Shown here: one piece after another, positions 24,320 through 36,514 of the stretch
Position numbering within the stretch: position 1 is the stretch's first letter
Layout of the letters: each line of letters opens with the position of its first letter
From: Microstegium vimineum
Taxonomy: Eukaryota; Streptophyta; Magnoliopsida; Poales; Poaceae
Direction: 5' to 3'
DNA length: 64,000 bases
Assembly: GCA_022036555.1 (NCBI GenBank)
Contig: CM039140.1
Span: 2,090,785-2,154,784, forward strand
Made by a program: the position numbers and the translations under genes
The notes under the pieces: generated by a model
Told to the model about the DNA's origin: nothing
The model's input: the letters and a program-made list of their open reading frames with translations, nothing else
Database searches by the model: none

Positions 24320-24859
24320 ATGGCGCTCGGCGAGGGCGGGGATCACGGCGCCGTCCTGCCCCTCATCGCGGACCAGGCGAAACATGGCGGCGGCATCGTC
24401 CGAAACGGTGAGCCCCTCTTTACTCTCCCTCTCCCCTCCTCTCTGATGGCGTCCGTGCCCGCTCGCCATTGGGCTATTGGAGGCGGATCCCCCGCGTCGC
24501 GAACGGGCTGACGGAATTGAACCGGCGCGCGGTTTGTGTTGTTCGGTGGGGGGCGCAGGGAGCATGTGGACGGCGGCAGCGCACGTGATCACGGCGGTGA
24601 TCGGGTCCGGTGCGCTGTCGCTGGCGTGGAGCATCGCGCAGCTGGGGTGGGTGGCCGGGCCAGCCGCCATGCTCGTCTTCGCGGCCGTGACGGCGCTCCA
24701 GTCCACGCTCTTCGCCGACTGCTACCGGTCGCCGGACCCCGAGCACGGCCCGCGCCGCAACCGCACCTACGCCAAAGCCGTCGCCCGCAACCTAGGTACG
24801 TGTCGTGTTTTTTTTCCTCTGTGAAGGACCGAGAGCGACGACTGAGAGGGGAATGAGAG

Positions 24860-26720
24860 CCAAATAAAAATTCTTTTCGGATACTTCTATTGTTTGATCA
24901 CACCCAAAACACAAGCTTGAGAAAAACGACTCGCACATGATCCAACAAGTGTGTGGACACCTTAGAAAAAACCCTAGAAGTGCAACGGAGCGGTTGGAGA
25001 CGGACGAAAACCAACACGCAAAAGAACCGAAGCAAAACAAGCTTCCTGGGGTTTCCCGGACTGTCCGGACCCCAGGCTCGGACTGTCCGCAGTGGAGAAG
25101 GAAAGAGCGTCGGGCTGTCCGCGAGTTTTTCCGGACTGTCCGCAGGCAAAATGATCGAAAAACAACTTCTCTGGATTCAGCTCTGGTCCGATCCCGGACT
25201 GTCCGCACCAGTGTGCCGGACTGTCCGCCGTGCAAAAACGAAAACCAACACTTCACTGGACAGAAAAAGAAGAGCTACAGGTCCAGACGCGGACTGTCCG
25301 CCATGTGACCGCGGACTGTCCGCGAAGCCTGAGACAGAGACCCCCGAAGTCCCTCTGCCGAAACCCGATCTGCGGACTGTCCGCCAAGGACCCGCGGACT
25401 GTCTGAGAACGCCTGGACAGAGGAGTAAACAGTGCGATTTAAATCGCCTTCACCAAAATCTCCACAAAAACTCCACCAAATCTTTACCAATCAAGACCAG
25501 ATTTTGTGGGCATGATCCCAACATGATTGGTGAGCTATCCCTAGAAGATCATTGCTCAATTTGAATGGAATCAACGGGCATAAAAGGATTTCGGGAAAAA
25601 CTCCAAAAACGAAGAATACGAAATAGAAATTGTCCGATCTATGTGCTCAAGATGTTTGGGACGAAACCCTTCGGTGCAAATCTTCTATTCGTGATCCCGC
25701 ACAACTTGGTTCAAACGGAATCGCAAAACTCGCTCTCAATCAAGAGAAATCAACGCATGAACAAAGAGGATTAAGAGGAGCAAAAACGCGATTAGCAAAG
25801 AACACAAGAAAAGGAGACGCAATCACAAAATCAAAGCCGTCATGGCTTACGGAGGGTAAGGCCTACGATTTCCAACAAAATCAAAGTGCAAATCCTTACA
25901 CTAGGGACCTCATGAAATAGAGAGAGAAAGTAGAGAGAGGGAGGTGGTGCAAATGACTAAGGGTTCAAGAGGTGGGATGAGGATACCCATTCATCCCCTA
26001 TTTAACAGGGCTTTGGCTATTTTCCAAAGACCCCCTAGATACATAAGTGAACTACCTAGCCTAAGCATTGCAGTCAAAGCTCCAGAAAATATCTTCCTCG
26101 ATTTGAATGGACGGCTCTGCTTCCTGCCAGGAGTTATCGTCGCCTCGACGCAACCTCCAGGATTCCGCCATGTGCCATTCCCGCTTCCTCGGAAGCTCCG
26201 CCCAGGTTTTGAGGCTCAAACCCGCGAAACCCGCCACAGGTAGCTTTCGGCTCAACTACCGAACCCTGAGTTTTGAGGCCCAAACTCGGAAACCGTCCTC
26301 CGGTGGTTTTGCGGCCCAAACCACCAAACCGCTCGACTCGAGCCACCTTGTCCTCGCCCGGTCGGACTCCGAGTCCCCTGAGCCTCTGCTCGACCCGCTC
26401 GTCCGCCGTCTTGACTCGGTCGACTCGGTCTACCTCCATGTCTTCTCGCACTCGCCGGTGCCAGGCACTAGCCACCACAGCTAGTCCGCCGGCGCCCATG
26501 TTCCCTCAGTCCGAGCCCCGCTTCCGCCCTTCACTGCTCTCAGTCCATCGCACGGCAAGCCTCTACTCGACCTTCTCCACGCCATTGACCACTGTCACTA
26601 GGCATAGTACCTGCACACCACAAGCCGATAGACAGGCACACATTTGCTTTCACAAAGGATTAGTGATAACCGCTCAAACTGAAACACCCAAGTGTTTCAA
26701 TCACTCATCACAAAACTGAA
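24860..26720. repeat. Intronic repeat, probably LTR-derived, with ggactgtccg array
   Basis: Inside intron 2 of the first AAP. Positions 25047-25430 carry about fifteen copies of (gc)ggactgtccg(c), a quasi-palindrome. On the minus strand a TATA-like gttaaatagggga (about 25996-26008) precedes the array; on the plus strand the same site reads ctatttaaca after it. No gag/pol domains, and the ends and target duplication were not identified. Class uncertain. Confidence 0.5.
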
Positions 26721-28011
26721 CATCATGGGCACATATCAACCATGTGTTCGACCTCTGTTTCTGTTTATATTAGAACAAAGACAGAGTCTACTCCTCAAGT
26801 TTCGGCTGTCTACTTTGTGTTGTGTGTCTTCTCATACTATACTATACACAGCATAGCATTAGGGACGTAAACAGGTAGGCACTTTTTGCGTTAGACGTGA
26901 CCGATTGAATATGTACCAAATCCCATTGACAAATCCACTCTAATGAGCTGGTGGAGAATAAGTTAAACCTGAAAGTCGTGGGCGTGCTATGTTCCTGAGT
27001 CCTGGCCCCTGAAGTTGTTGGTTGCCGAGCATAGGAGGTGATGGCCAAAGCCGTACCGAGAAATTTGCTTGTTCGATGAGGAAACTCGCATTCGCCTGTG
27101 GGAAAGGGAAAGAGCTGCTCCCATCCCAGCCACAGGTCGCCTAGGCCGGCTCTGTGGAACTCGACGGGTTGTGACTTGTGACGGCGAAACGCGCAGGGGA
27201 TAGAGACGGAAACAGGCACGAGGAGACGAGTCCAGCTCCAGCGCCGCCACTGGAACACGGGAAGGGTCGCGAACCCCGTGGCGACAACTGTACAGCTCGA
27301 CCAAACTCGTGTGGCTGGCAGTCACCAGTCTGCTGGTTCGTCTGATCAGTGTCCGTGGACGAGTTGGCGATCGGAGCTCGCGAAAGCGCAGGCGACACCT
27401 GGACTCTGTTCGAGTCCGACACGACTGAACCAATTCCCTCGCTCCCCTGTGAAGGCGGAGGCTTGGGTGTTCCAGCGCACTCGTCGAAAGTGCCATGTGG
27501 ACGGCGACGTCAGCGGTGCTTTCTTTCGCCGATTGGAAACCTTTGTTTTTTATTAGGGAGGGAGAGAAGAGAATCTTAGGATTTAGTACTATATATATTA
27601 TCAGTTTAACAGTTCATATATCATATCATGTGCACACAGTGTGTACATGTAGATGAAAAAAATAGGAGAAAATAGCAAGTCCAGTGAGATTAACAGGTGT
27701 GTGTGCGCACGCCGATGAATAGGTCCAGTGAGTTTAACAGGTGCGCAGCGTGCACCACCTACGAAACGCAATCAAAATCTACGGCAAATAACGTTTTAAG
27801 CTGGGTCAATTCACCACAGGACTGTATTTTTGGTCGCTACTCGCTAATATTGTACAAAAAGGAACTGCTGCTGTATTGGCAAGGATCCATCTCTGTCAAC
27901 TTATTAGGACTAGTTTTTTTTTTTGATAGAACGTATCTGTATTAGTAGGTAAGGAAAACGTACAAAGACTCAGGCAAATACAGATATGAACGTACAGGAT
28001 ACAGAGACTTA

Positions 28012-28102
28012 CTCCATCTGTCCCTTAATATCTATCTTTAAAAAACCGTGTTTCCCTCACAAACACGCTTCCCAGACGACACATATAAAGGGACTGAGGG
28101 AG
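28012..28102. mobile_element. Short Stowaway-like MITE in AAP intron 2
   Basis: Termini ctccatctgtcccttaatat and (inverted) ataaagggactgagggag, flanked by TA on both sides. 91 bp. Confidence 0.75.
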
Positions 28103-28486
28103 TAGTGTGTTGTAACAGGGGCAGAAGCTTAGGTGTACCAATTACGAAAGCGTTTGATGTAGGCCAACGCATCTCGGCTTAATCTTGACCTGACAAGTGT
28201 TGGAAAATTCGCTGTCACTCTTTTCTGTTTCACGATCAGGTTATATGTTCTTGTTATTTTTTTTTCTCTCTCTTTCTCTTTTTATTTTTGATGAGGTACA
28301 GCACTGCCTATACTGCTGTCGTTGTTCAGTACAGTAGTACATCAACAGCGTTCCTAATCCCTAAACCTAACAATGAAACGCCCCCTTGACAGGTAGCAGC
28401 AGCTCATGGGTGTGCATGCTGCTGCAGCACACGGCCCTGTTCGGCTACGGCATCGCCTACACAATCACGGCCTCCATCAGCTACAG

Positions 28487-31400
28487 GTACGTACGTCGCT
28501 TGTATTGTATCCTCTTGATTTCTTCTACCAGACATGTTGCACGTGTTTTGTCAAGACTCAAGACGTGATTCTGTCAAAAAAAAAAACCTCAAGACGTGAT
28601 TCTGTGATGGGGCCGCGTAACGTTGCCGGGCCGACGATGCGACAACGCCTGCGGGACTGCCGAGTAGCGGCGCGGGCCGGTGGGTGGGCTGTATTTCATC
28701 CACGCACTAGACCCTGAAGGTTCCGGCGCAACGGACCGATCCCGAAATGGGCCAAAAGCCGGCGTGCCGTACTGCCGTTACCACACGATGCAAGCCTAGT
28801 TGGCCTCACAACCGCTAGGGCCGGGACCTTGGGTTTGATTTTCCTCTCCTTTTTCTTTAGCAAAAAACATACCTGCCCAGTAACATGTCAAATCAAAGTT
28901 ATAATCACATGGTCATGTCTACCATCATCTTTCCTGGTTTCCTTCCTCCTTTAGACGAAAGCTAATGTGGCTCATTTTTCCTCCATGGTGGTTCTAACTT
29001 CTAACGGGGAATCTTACATGTCTCCCACCTATCTCCTTCTCTCAACGCTCCCGTTATTCCATTACTAAACATGGGTATATATATCCCTGTCCATGAATCC
29101 ATCCAACCATCGAACTCGACTTCTTCCGCTTTGCACCCCATCTCCATCATCGTGGGGCTGCCCAAGCAACATCGTTACTAGTATACGTCTTTGTTTCAAA
29201 AAAAACAGAGAGTACATGTAGAGACTGAACTCCAAAGATGTTGGTACACTTGAGCGAATTGAGAAGGGCCATTGTCTCGCTGGCTGTCGATGCCAATGCC
29301 CATGTAGTGATGTAGTAGCGTGCATTATCGTTTCCAAGCTAGAGAGGAAAAACACAGCACGGCTTATCTCCGCGATGTCATGGTTTGTTTGACGGGTAGT
29401 GATCTATGGAATGTGCCACGGAGAGTAGTTCTCTTGAACTACGCGCGAGAGGACTAGCAAGTCAAAATTCAGCTCGAAGATTGCGACGTGGGGTTCCTCT
29501 TTTCACCCTCAACAATTCCACTCTACAGTACTGAAGTAGGGGTAGTCTTCAATAAGCATCTCACTGTGCTGGCTGAATTTTCAGTCCGCCGCAGGCCGGG
29601 CCGGGGCGGTGCTGACGAACCCACACGCACGCACAATTGCAATGCAATCCAATATGTGTACGTAGCATCAAGAGGGCAATAGGGATTTGGCTCGATGCCG
29701 GTCCTCCTGATAAAAAGAAACGAATCAAAATGGTCCAGAATATCCACAAAAAGGGTGACAAAAACCTCCACGACAGCAACTCGATCTTGGGTATCGTCGG
29801 GCAATGGCAACTGTACTCGTCAAAAAAGGAGAGAGGTGCTCTCGGTCTCTGGTTTCAAAATCGACCAAATTGTTTTTCGGAACTTTTGCTGTGCTATTAT
29901 TAGCCCCACTGCTTTAACCTCTGGTCTTTGTTATTAGAGTATAGTTATAGCATCACTGAATGTTATACCTAATAATAGTTTCGAACATCTTCAAGAATTT
30001 CCTAAATCTCTTTCTAGTCTTTGGTTTTTAGTCAGATGAAAAAAAAAACTCTTTCCAATAACTCATAATTCATCGTCATAATCTTTTTAGAACATGAAAA
30101 AGTTATCATGTTCTGTGTAAAGTGTACACGCTTCCGAGTTACGTGTATTTTCTCCCCCCCCCCCCCCTCACGTTTTTGTCAGCCAATTTAAAGAATTATT
30201 GTGCAAATTTATAAGAGAGAAACAATATATAAAAGTGGTTAGGATAATTTAGAAACAAAATTGAATTACTTTATTTCTTTTAATATTTTTTACAAGTTTT
30301 AAAACTCTATATATTTTTTGGAAGAAACTATTAGGTATTCTTGTAGATGCTCTAACATCTAAAATTTATTAAGAATGTCTTTGGCTAGATTTCTTCTGGC
30401 TCGGTTATAATACTAGTGGAGTCAGGAGAGCTAGGTTCATATGGCTTATCTTCTTCAACGGGCAAAGTCTTAAGAAGCCAGAGCTTATCTTAGGACTACA
30501 GTTTTGAGCAAGCTGGTTGTCGAAGGATCCCTAATAATGGACGTGCAAACAAGTTGTTTTCGTTGGTGCAGAACCTCTTAACACGTGGAGCTAATGTTGG
30601 ACGCTATTAACGTCACCTTTCGTTGTGGTCATACGGAGCAGGTGGCAAGCTTCCAATTCCGCATTCCGCAACTTTTGGATGGAGATATTCTAGCCGCCTA
30701 GGTAGTCCCAGAATATGAGACTAGTGACAGGGTAAGATTTCTCCAAGGCACCGCGCCAATGATGGAATGGGAATGGGGATGGGGATGGGCAGGGCGGCAA
30801 ATGATTTGCCCGAACGGAAGCCGCTGCATGTCGTGGCAAATGAAAGTCGGGAACGTGCCGTTTCTGCTCCGTAGCAGCTTCGCGCGCGCCATCGCTCATG
30901 ACCCCGCCGACCGGGTCCCTGCTGGTGGAAGACATGTGCCGCACCCTCGGACCACCGCCGACCGACCCGTGACGTGCTGCAGAGGGCAGCAGACCAATGC
31001 ATCTCTCACCGATGCCCCACCACCACCAGGCACCAGTCCTTGCCACGTGGGATATTGAGCGAAATGGATTTTTTTTTATGTGGCAGGGATTTGGAAATTT
31101 TTCCGATTTCGCTGGTATGACTGCTCTGTCGTTTCCAGACCAGATGCTACCAAAACTAATGCAAAGACACCCGTTACGGATCCAGATTTTGATCTAGCAG
31201 GGTACTAATCTGGTATTTGTTTGGTTTCTTTGCGAAATGAATGTTGTTTGGAAAAATCGGAACCTCATTAAGCCCATAGCCGTACTGAATTGTATAGTCT
31301 TGCATTTGGATGGCAGATGCAAATGCGATACGGAGTATCTCCCCACCGTGTGGGCCGTGGGCGAAGTGGCTTTACGTGCATTCGCCAATCAGGGCGGATG

Positions 31401-31542
31401 ACGTCACACACGCCGTACACCAGTTCGATGCCGATCTGACTACCGAGACCGCCGCGGACCGCCGGACCCTCCGTCGTCTCCTGGTTCACCAGTCCAGTCC
31501 TGTCCTGTTCTGTTCTGCTGTGCCGTGGCTCCTCCCGCACCG
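28487..31542. other. Intergenic region between the two AAP copies
   Basis: No exon could be supported. Scanned for AAP exons 4-7 and none found. It has a C run at 30153-30167, AT-rich stretches at 30180-30360 and a GC-rich block at 30730-31060 whose ORFs in three frames show no domain. Confidence 0.5.
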
Positions 31543-32043
31543 ACCGGTGCGTTTGGTAGGAATCCAGATTCACGTAAACGTTTCACTTTTAGATCTAGAT
31601 TCTTCGAAGAAACGTTTCGGATGATGAATCAGAATCACTTTACGAAATCGTTTGGCTAGCGGGTTGAATTCTGATTTCAAGAAAAATAGTTTTACATAAA
31701 AAAATATGTAAATTAAAATATGCTTAAAAAAGACTTAAAATATGTTTAAAAAAATCGTTTGGCTAGCGAGTTGAATTAAAATATGCTTATCAGAATTTTT
31801 TGTGAGCAAACAACAACTTAAATAAATTTTTTAACTTGTTATAGTTTTAAAAAAGACTAACTAAAATAGTACAGTCACTGTTGCAAAACAGAAACGGTAG
31901 AAACTAGCCTCCAGCCGTTCCGAACTCCAACGAAGAAACCGTAAAACGTTCCGGATCCGAATCCCTCGGTAAACTTCCGTTTGGCAGTGATTATTGGGAT
32001 TCTCGTGAGAAACGGATCGGTTCCAGACTTCCAAACGAGCCCT
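31543..32043. mobile_element. Probable TIR element just upstream of the complete AAP
   Basis: The left end ggtgcgtttggtaggaatcc and the right end cagacttccaaacgagccc are imperfect inverted repeats of the type GGGCTCGTTTGG. The interior repeats cgtttggctagcgggttgaatt twice and contains gaaacgtttcgg/ccggaacg-like inverted words. It ends about 170 bases before the AAP start codon. A clear target duplication was not found. Confidence 0.4.
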
Positions 32044-32216
32044 GAGAATCTGCGCTGCAGTGCACCGACCGATCTCGCCGTCGTCGCTTCCCCGAGCAGA
32101 GCTAGAGCAGCCAAGCCAGCCTCTCTAGCTCGCCTCCCGGACGGACGTACCAATCGTGTGGTGGAACGCCGCGCGCGGAGTTCTCGCTCGGACGGGAACG
32201 GGCCGGAGCGCACGCA

Positions 32217-34707
32217 ATGGCGGTGCACCACTCGCTCGAGGTGCTCGACGGCCGCTGCGACGACGACGGCCACCCGCGCCGGACTGGTAACGCCCTTCGC
32301 GCCGCCTTTGAAACCCCTTTTGCCTCTCGTACGCGTCTCGCTCTCGCGCGCCGCTCGGTTGCCCCCCTCTCCCCTCCCCCTCCTCTGTACACTGCGCGTC
32401 TGAATTCTCAACCAAGCGCGCTGATGCATGCGCGGGGACGACGTGCAGGGACGCCGTGGACGTGCGCGGCGCACATCATCACGGCGGTGATCGGCTCCGG
32501 GGTGCTGTCCCTGGCCTGGAGCGTGGCGCAGCTGGGCTGGGTGGTCGGCCCGGCCTGCCTCTTCTGCTTCGCGCTCGTCACCTACGTCTCCGCGGCGCTG
32601 CTCGCCGACTGCTACCGGCGCGGCGACCGCGAGAAGGGGCCACGCAACCGCTCCTACATGGACGCCGTCCGCGTCTACCTCGGTATACTTACTACTATTC
32701 GGCTATCTGCACCATAGTATATACGTACTATACCTCTCGTCTCACTAGTCCTTGCTAGCTGCTGCTAGATAGAACGAATCACAGCAGCAGCAGCAGCAGC
32801 TACGAATCACGAGAGAAACTTCTGAATTGAACTTGCTTCGTTCGTGGTGTGCTTTTGTGTTACTTCATAAGTGCTGTAAATAACCCGTCTACTGTGTTGT
32901 GTGTGCTGCTCTGTGGCGACATGCTCAGGCAAGAAGCATACCTGGGCTTGCGGCTCGCTGCAGTTCGTGAGCCTGTACGGCTGCGGCGTCGCCTATACCA
33001 TCACCACCGCCACTAGCATAAGGTAGCCGCCGCCGCCGCTGGCCGGTAACAAAATTTCCCCCCTTTTTCTTCTCTCTCTCTCTCTCTCTCTCTCGAAACT
33101 GCTTTACAGCTCAAGCTGTCTGCAACCGTGTGCTTCCTGCCCTCTGTTTTTAGCGAGCAGAACGATGGTTGCTTTTGTTGTCCTTCTTGCAGTTATTTTC
33201 GCTGAATACCATAATTTTTGTTCCTAATAACTGCGTGTGCCCTCGGGCTGCTCTGCTGTTGGATTGGATGCCGATCGCAGGGCGATTCTGAAGGCCAACT
33301 GCTACCACGAGCACGGGCACGACGCGCACTGCGACTACGGTGGCAGCTACTACATGCTCATCTTCGGCGCCGCCCAGCTCCTCCTCTCCTTCATACCGGA
33401 CTTCCACGACATGGCGTGGCTCTCCGTCGTCGCCGCGGTCATGTCGTTCTCCTACGCCTTCATCGGCTTTGGCCTCGGCCTCGCAACAACCATCGGTATG
33501 CACTCTGGTTCTTCCACTAGATAGATCCATTCTCTCCATCGCTTCATTTGAACACTGGTACTACTCTTTTTTTTTTTTTTGGTATACTTTCGTTCGCTCA
33601 GTTATCGGAACATATATAACTCACACAGTACAGTTAAACATTTAGATTTAAAGGCCGGGTTGTATATATATTATGATATGAATGTTGGCACCAGATATGC
33701 TCAGATAATTGCTTGTGTAGCTAACGGGACGATCAAAGGAAGCATAACAGGTGTTCCGATGAGGACGCCAATGCAGAAGGCTTGGCGCGTCTCGCAGGCC
33801 ATCGGCGACATTGCCTTCGCGTACCCGTACTCGTTGATCCTCCTGGAAATACAGGTACTCCATAACCGCACGGTGGTCATTCTTTCAGAAACGAACGCTG
33901 TTATATCATCGATCGTTGTAAAAGCACAGTAGTCGTAACAAGTTATTTCTTCTCACCTCACCTCCGGTAATTCAGGACACCCTGAAGTCACCACCGGCCG
34001 AGAACAAGACGATGAAGAAGGCATCGATGATCTCGATCCTCATCACGACATTCTTCTACCTCTGCTGCGGCTGCTTCGGCTACGCCGCCTTCGGGAGCGA
34101 CGCGCCGGGCAACCTCCTCACCGGCTTCGGCTTCTACGAGCCCTACTGGCTCGTCGACTTCGCCAACGCGTGCATCATCCTCCACCTGCTAGGCGGGTAC
34201 CAGGTACTCTCCTACGTAGCACACTGACACAGTGACAGCCCGAAACACAAAAAACCATCTTCCAGTTTTTTCTGTCTGAATTCTGAAACCAAACCAAACC
34301 TGCAGGTGTACAGCCAGCCGATCTTCCAGTTCGCGGACCGGTTCTTCGCGGAGCGGTTCCCGGACAGCGGGTTCGTGAACGACGTCCACACCGTCCGGTT
34401 GGGGTGCCTGCCGGCGTGCCGGGTGAACCTGCTGCGCGTGTGCTTCCGGACGCTGTACGTGGCGTCCACGACGGCGGTGGCCGTGGCGTTCCCCTACTTC
34501 AACGAGGTGCTGGCGCTGCTGGGCGCGCTCAACTTCTGGCCGCTGGCCATCTACTTCCCCGTGGAGATGTACTTCGTCCAGCGGGGCGTGCCTCGGTGGT
34601 CCGCCCGCTGGGTCGTCCTGCAGACCTTCAGCGTCGTCTGCCTCCTCGTCAGCGCCTTCGCGCTCGTCGGCTCCATCGAGGGGCTAATCACCAAGAAGGT
34701 AGGCTAG
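32217..34707 (+). CDS. Amino-acid permease (AAP family), 458 residues
   Basis: A proton-coupled importer of neutral and acidic amino acids at the plasma membrane. Seven exons: 32217-32286, 32449-32682, 32929-33022, 33281-33495, 33721-33854, 33976-34203 and 34306-34707, all GT/AG and in frame. The start MAVHHSLEVLDG is followed by GTPWTCAAHIITAVIGSGVL and SLAWSVAQLGWVVGP, the signature of the Aa_trans fold. Later hallmarks are GVPMRTPMQKAWRVSQAIG and IAFAYPYSLILLEIQDTLKS, and a C-terminal region YSQPIFQFADRFFAERFPDS with four more helices ending LITKKVG. About ten to eleven membrane segments are expected, and the length fits the family (460-490). A related half copy lies 3.7 kb upstream. Substrate range cannot be told from sequence. 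Confidence 0.95.
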
Positions 34708-36350
34708 GAGACTAGGCAAAATGCTTTTTCTTCCTGTTGTAATGGTATGATGGAGAATAGGTAGAGCCAATGGAAGGTTCTTCGAATTCATCTCCGAGGG
34801 GACGATGAACAGCAGCAGCAGCATACACTAGTAGTAACAGGTCATCTGTAGGATCGGGGAGTGGCATCCGGTTCTATTTATTTTCAGTGCCTTCCTCCTG
34901 CATTGGATTGTAACATGCATACAGTAGTGTTACCATGGATACATGTCGTATTGATACTGCCGAGTTTACCTCAGAAGTTCAGAAGAACGCGAGGAACGAG
35001 TCTGTGTTGTTGAATGCCGCCTTATTTAGTTTCAGTTTCAGACTCAGACTCTAAGGGACTCCTCCAATAAATGTTCTCCTCGCAATTTCCTTGTCCTCAA
35101 TTTGCACCACGTAATGGATTCAGTTTGTGCCACCATGTCCATTTGAATTGAGCATGCATAAGCCGTGTGACCAGCACGGCTGGATTTTACTGGAACAGTG
35201 GGAAAGAACATGATTCAGGGGGATTCTTGAAGCTGCGTGCCCTTGGCCCCTCCGTGTTCTTTCCGGCGCGGATGGGAGGATAAAATAGCAGCCTCATCTC
35301 AAGAGTGAAGAGCGTAATCAAAATGCAACGCATAGAAATACCAGAACCTTCTGCTGATCCTAGAGGAGAAGTGGTTCTCAAGACTGGAGATTTATGAATA
35401 CGCCAAGAGTAGAATTAAATCAGGAACTGAAGATTAGCAGTGCGATTAGTCCCTGGCAGAATGAATTGAGCGTTCTGCTTTGACTGACGGAGGCGAGGCA
35501 CTGAAGAACACACGGACGCATAACGCACCCGGCACGGGCGCACGGCTGCGCTGCGCACTGCACACTGCCACCGGAAAAAGTACGCGTCCGTCATCCCGTC
35601 GTCGACGCGCGGCGTCGCGTCGATTGGCGCACTGCACACTGCCAACGGAGGAATGCTATATTGTACTGTACACTTATTCAGGTAACAATGAAGGTAAGGC
35701 CTGATGAACAAACTTAAATATTGCTACTTTAATTAATCGATTAAATGCTGAATCAGAAGCTAAATTCATGATCCGAACAATGAAACAGAATATGTTCATC
35801 AGTGATTCAGAGGAGCAATGCAAACTATAGGGCTATGCTCTATACCAGTAACATCAGAGTGGAAGCTTCCCATCGGCAGGCGCTGAACTTTGTTGGCCTT
35901 GCGGCTGTCATACATCCTGGCTGGAGGTGTTCATGTAATTGGTAAAATTTGCTTATATAATGTTCAAAGAACATTAAAATTCATCAGAAAAGAAGATTAC
36001 TTCACACTATCAACAACGTCACCATCTTCATGAGATAAAAGGCGAACTCTACTAGAGGCCTGACAAATGCCTTTCCAAATGCCAAATTCTTGTATGCAAG
36101 TAATGTTACAGAACCTGGCGCTTGGAGGGAGGGGGAGGAAAGCGCTTGGGTTGGACCGGGGGGTTGACCCGGCGCTGTGCGGGTGGGCAACCTGTCCCTG
36201 CTCCCCGGGGGGCCGTCACGCGTTGCGCGGGCGTTGAATTCTTTATGCCGCTCATGCCTCCTTCGCCCGTGCGCGCCGCGCCCGCCCTTCCCGTGCGCTG
36301 GGCAGGCAGCAGCAGCAGCGGTAGCCGCGGCTCGCACGAGCGGGTGCGCC
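34708..36350. other. AAP 3' region and MYB promoter
   Basis: 34708-35100 is the probable AAP 3' UTR (an aataaa-type signal at 35066, ccaataaatgttc). 35100-36100 shows no gene; 35420-35700 has GC-rich text with a short repeated cgcactgcacactgcca word (35547-35564, 35625-35643). 36110-36350 is a GC-rich proximal promoter. Confidence 0.45.
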
Positions 36351-36358
36351 TATTTATG
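36351..36358 (+). promoter_or_regulatory. TATA box of the MYB gene
   Basis: tatttatg in a GC-rich setting, 157 bases before the start codon, which leaves a 5' leader of about 125 bases. Confidence 0.55.
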
Positions 36359-36514
36359 CGCCCCGGCGCGCAATGTGAGCGCCGCACTAGGGCACTGCTT
36401 GCTCACTCCGCGGGAGCAGTGGCGTGGCGTCGCAGCAGGGCGCGGGCGTGGCACTCCCAGTCCCAGAGACCCCAGGCGCGTGCGGGAAATATCAGAGCCG
36501 GATCGCGAGCGAGG

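Larger units (their letters stand above)
24320..28486 (+). pseudogene. Amino-acid permease (AAP), 5' half only
   Basis: AAPs are plasma-membrane H+/amino-acid symporters of the AAAP family. Three exons can be read: 24320-24407, 24559-24795 and 28393-28486, with phases 1, 1 and 2, exactly as in the complete AAP downstream. Exon 1 gives MALGEGGDHG..., exon 2 the first two membrane helices (HVITAVIGSGALSLAW, IAQLGWVAGPAAM) and exon 3 WVCMLLQHTALFGYGIAYT. No stop or frameshift occurs in the 139 codons. Intron 2 is 3597 bases, swollen by repeats. No counterpart of exons 4-7 was found in the 3.7 kb before the next gene; reading on past exon 3 reaches a stop at 28568. It is a tandem duplicate that lost its 3' half, or a set of alternative first exons for the downstream AAP. 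Confidence 0.75.

Noticed and set aside
23873..24706. Minus-strand ORF of 277 codons
   Set aside because: It overlaps AAP exons 1 and 2 in antisense, has no domain and owes its length to GC-rich sequence.
27489..27520. catgtggacggcga resembling the start of AAP exon 2
   Set aside because: Only about a dozen bases match atgtggacggcgg at 24564 and the similarity ends at once; probably chance.
30690..31060. GC-rich ORFs on both strands between the AAP copies as missing AAP exons
   Set aside because: None shows AAP motifs such as QKAWRVSQAIG or FAYPYS.
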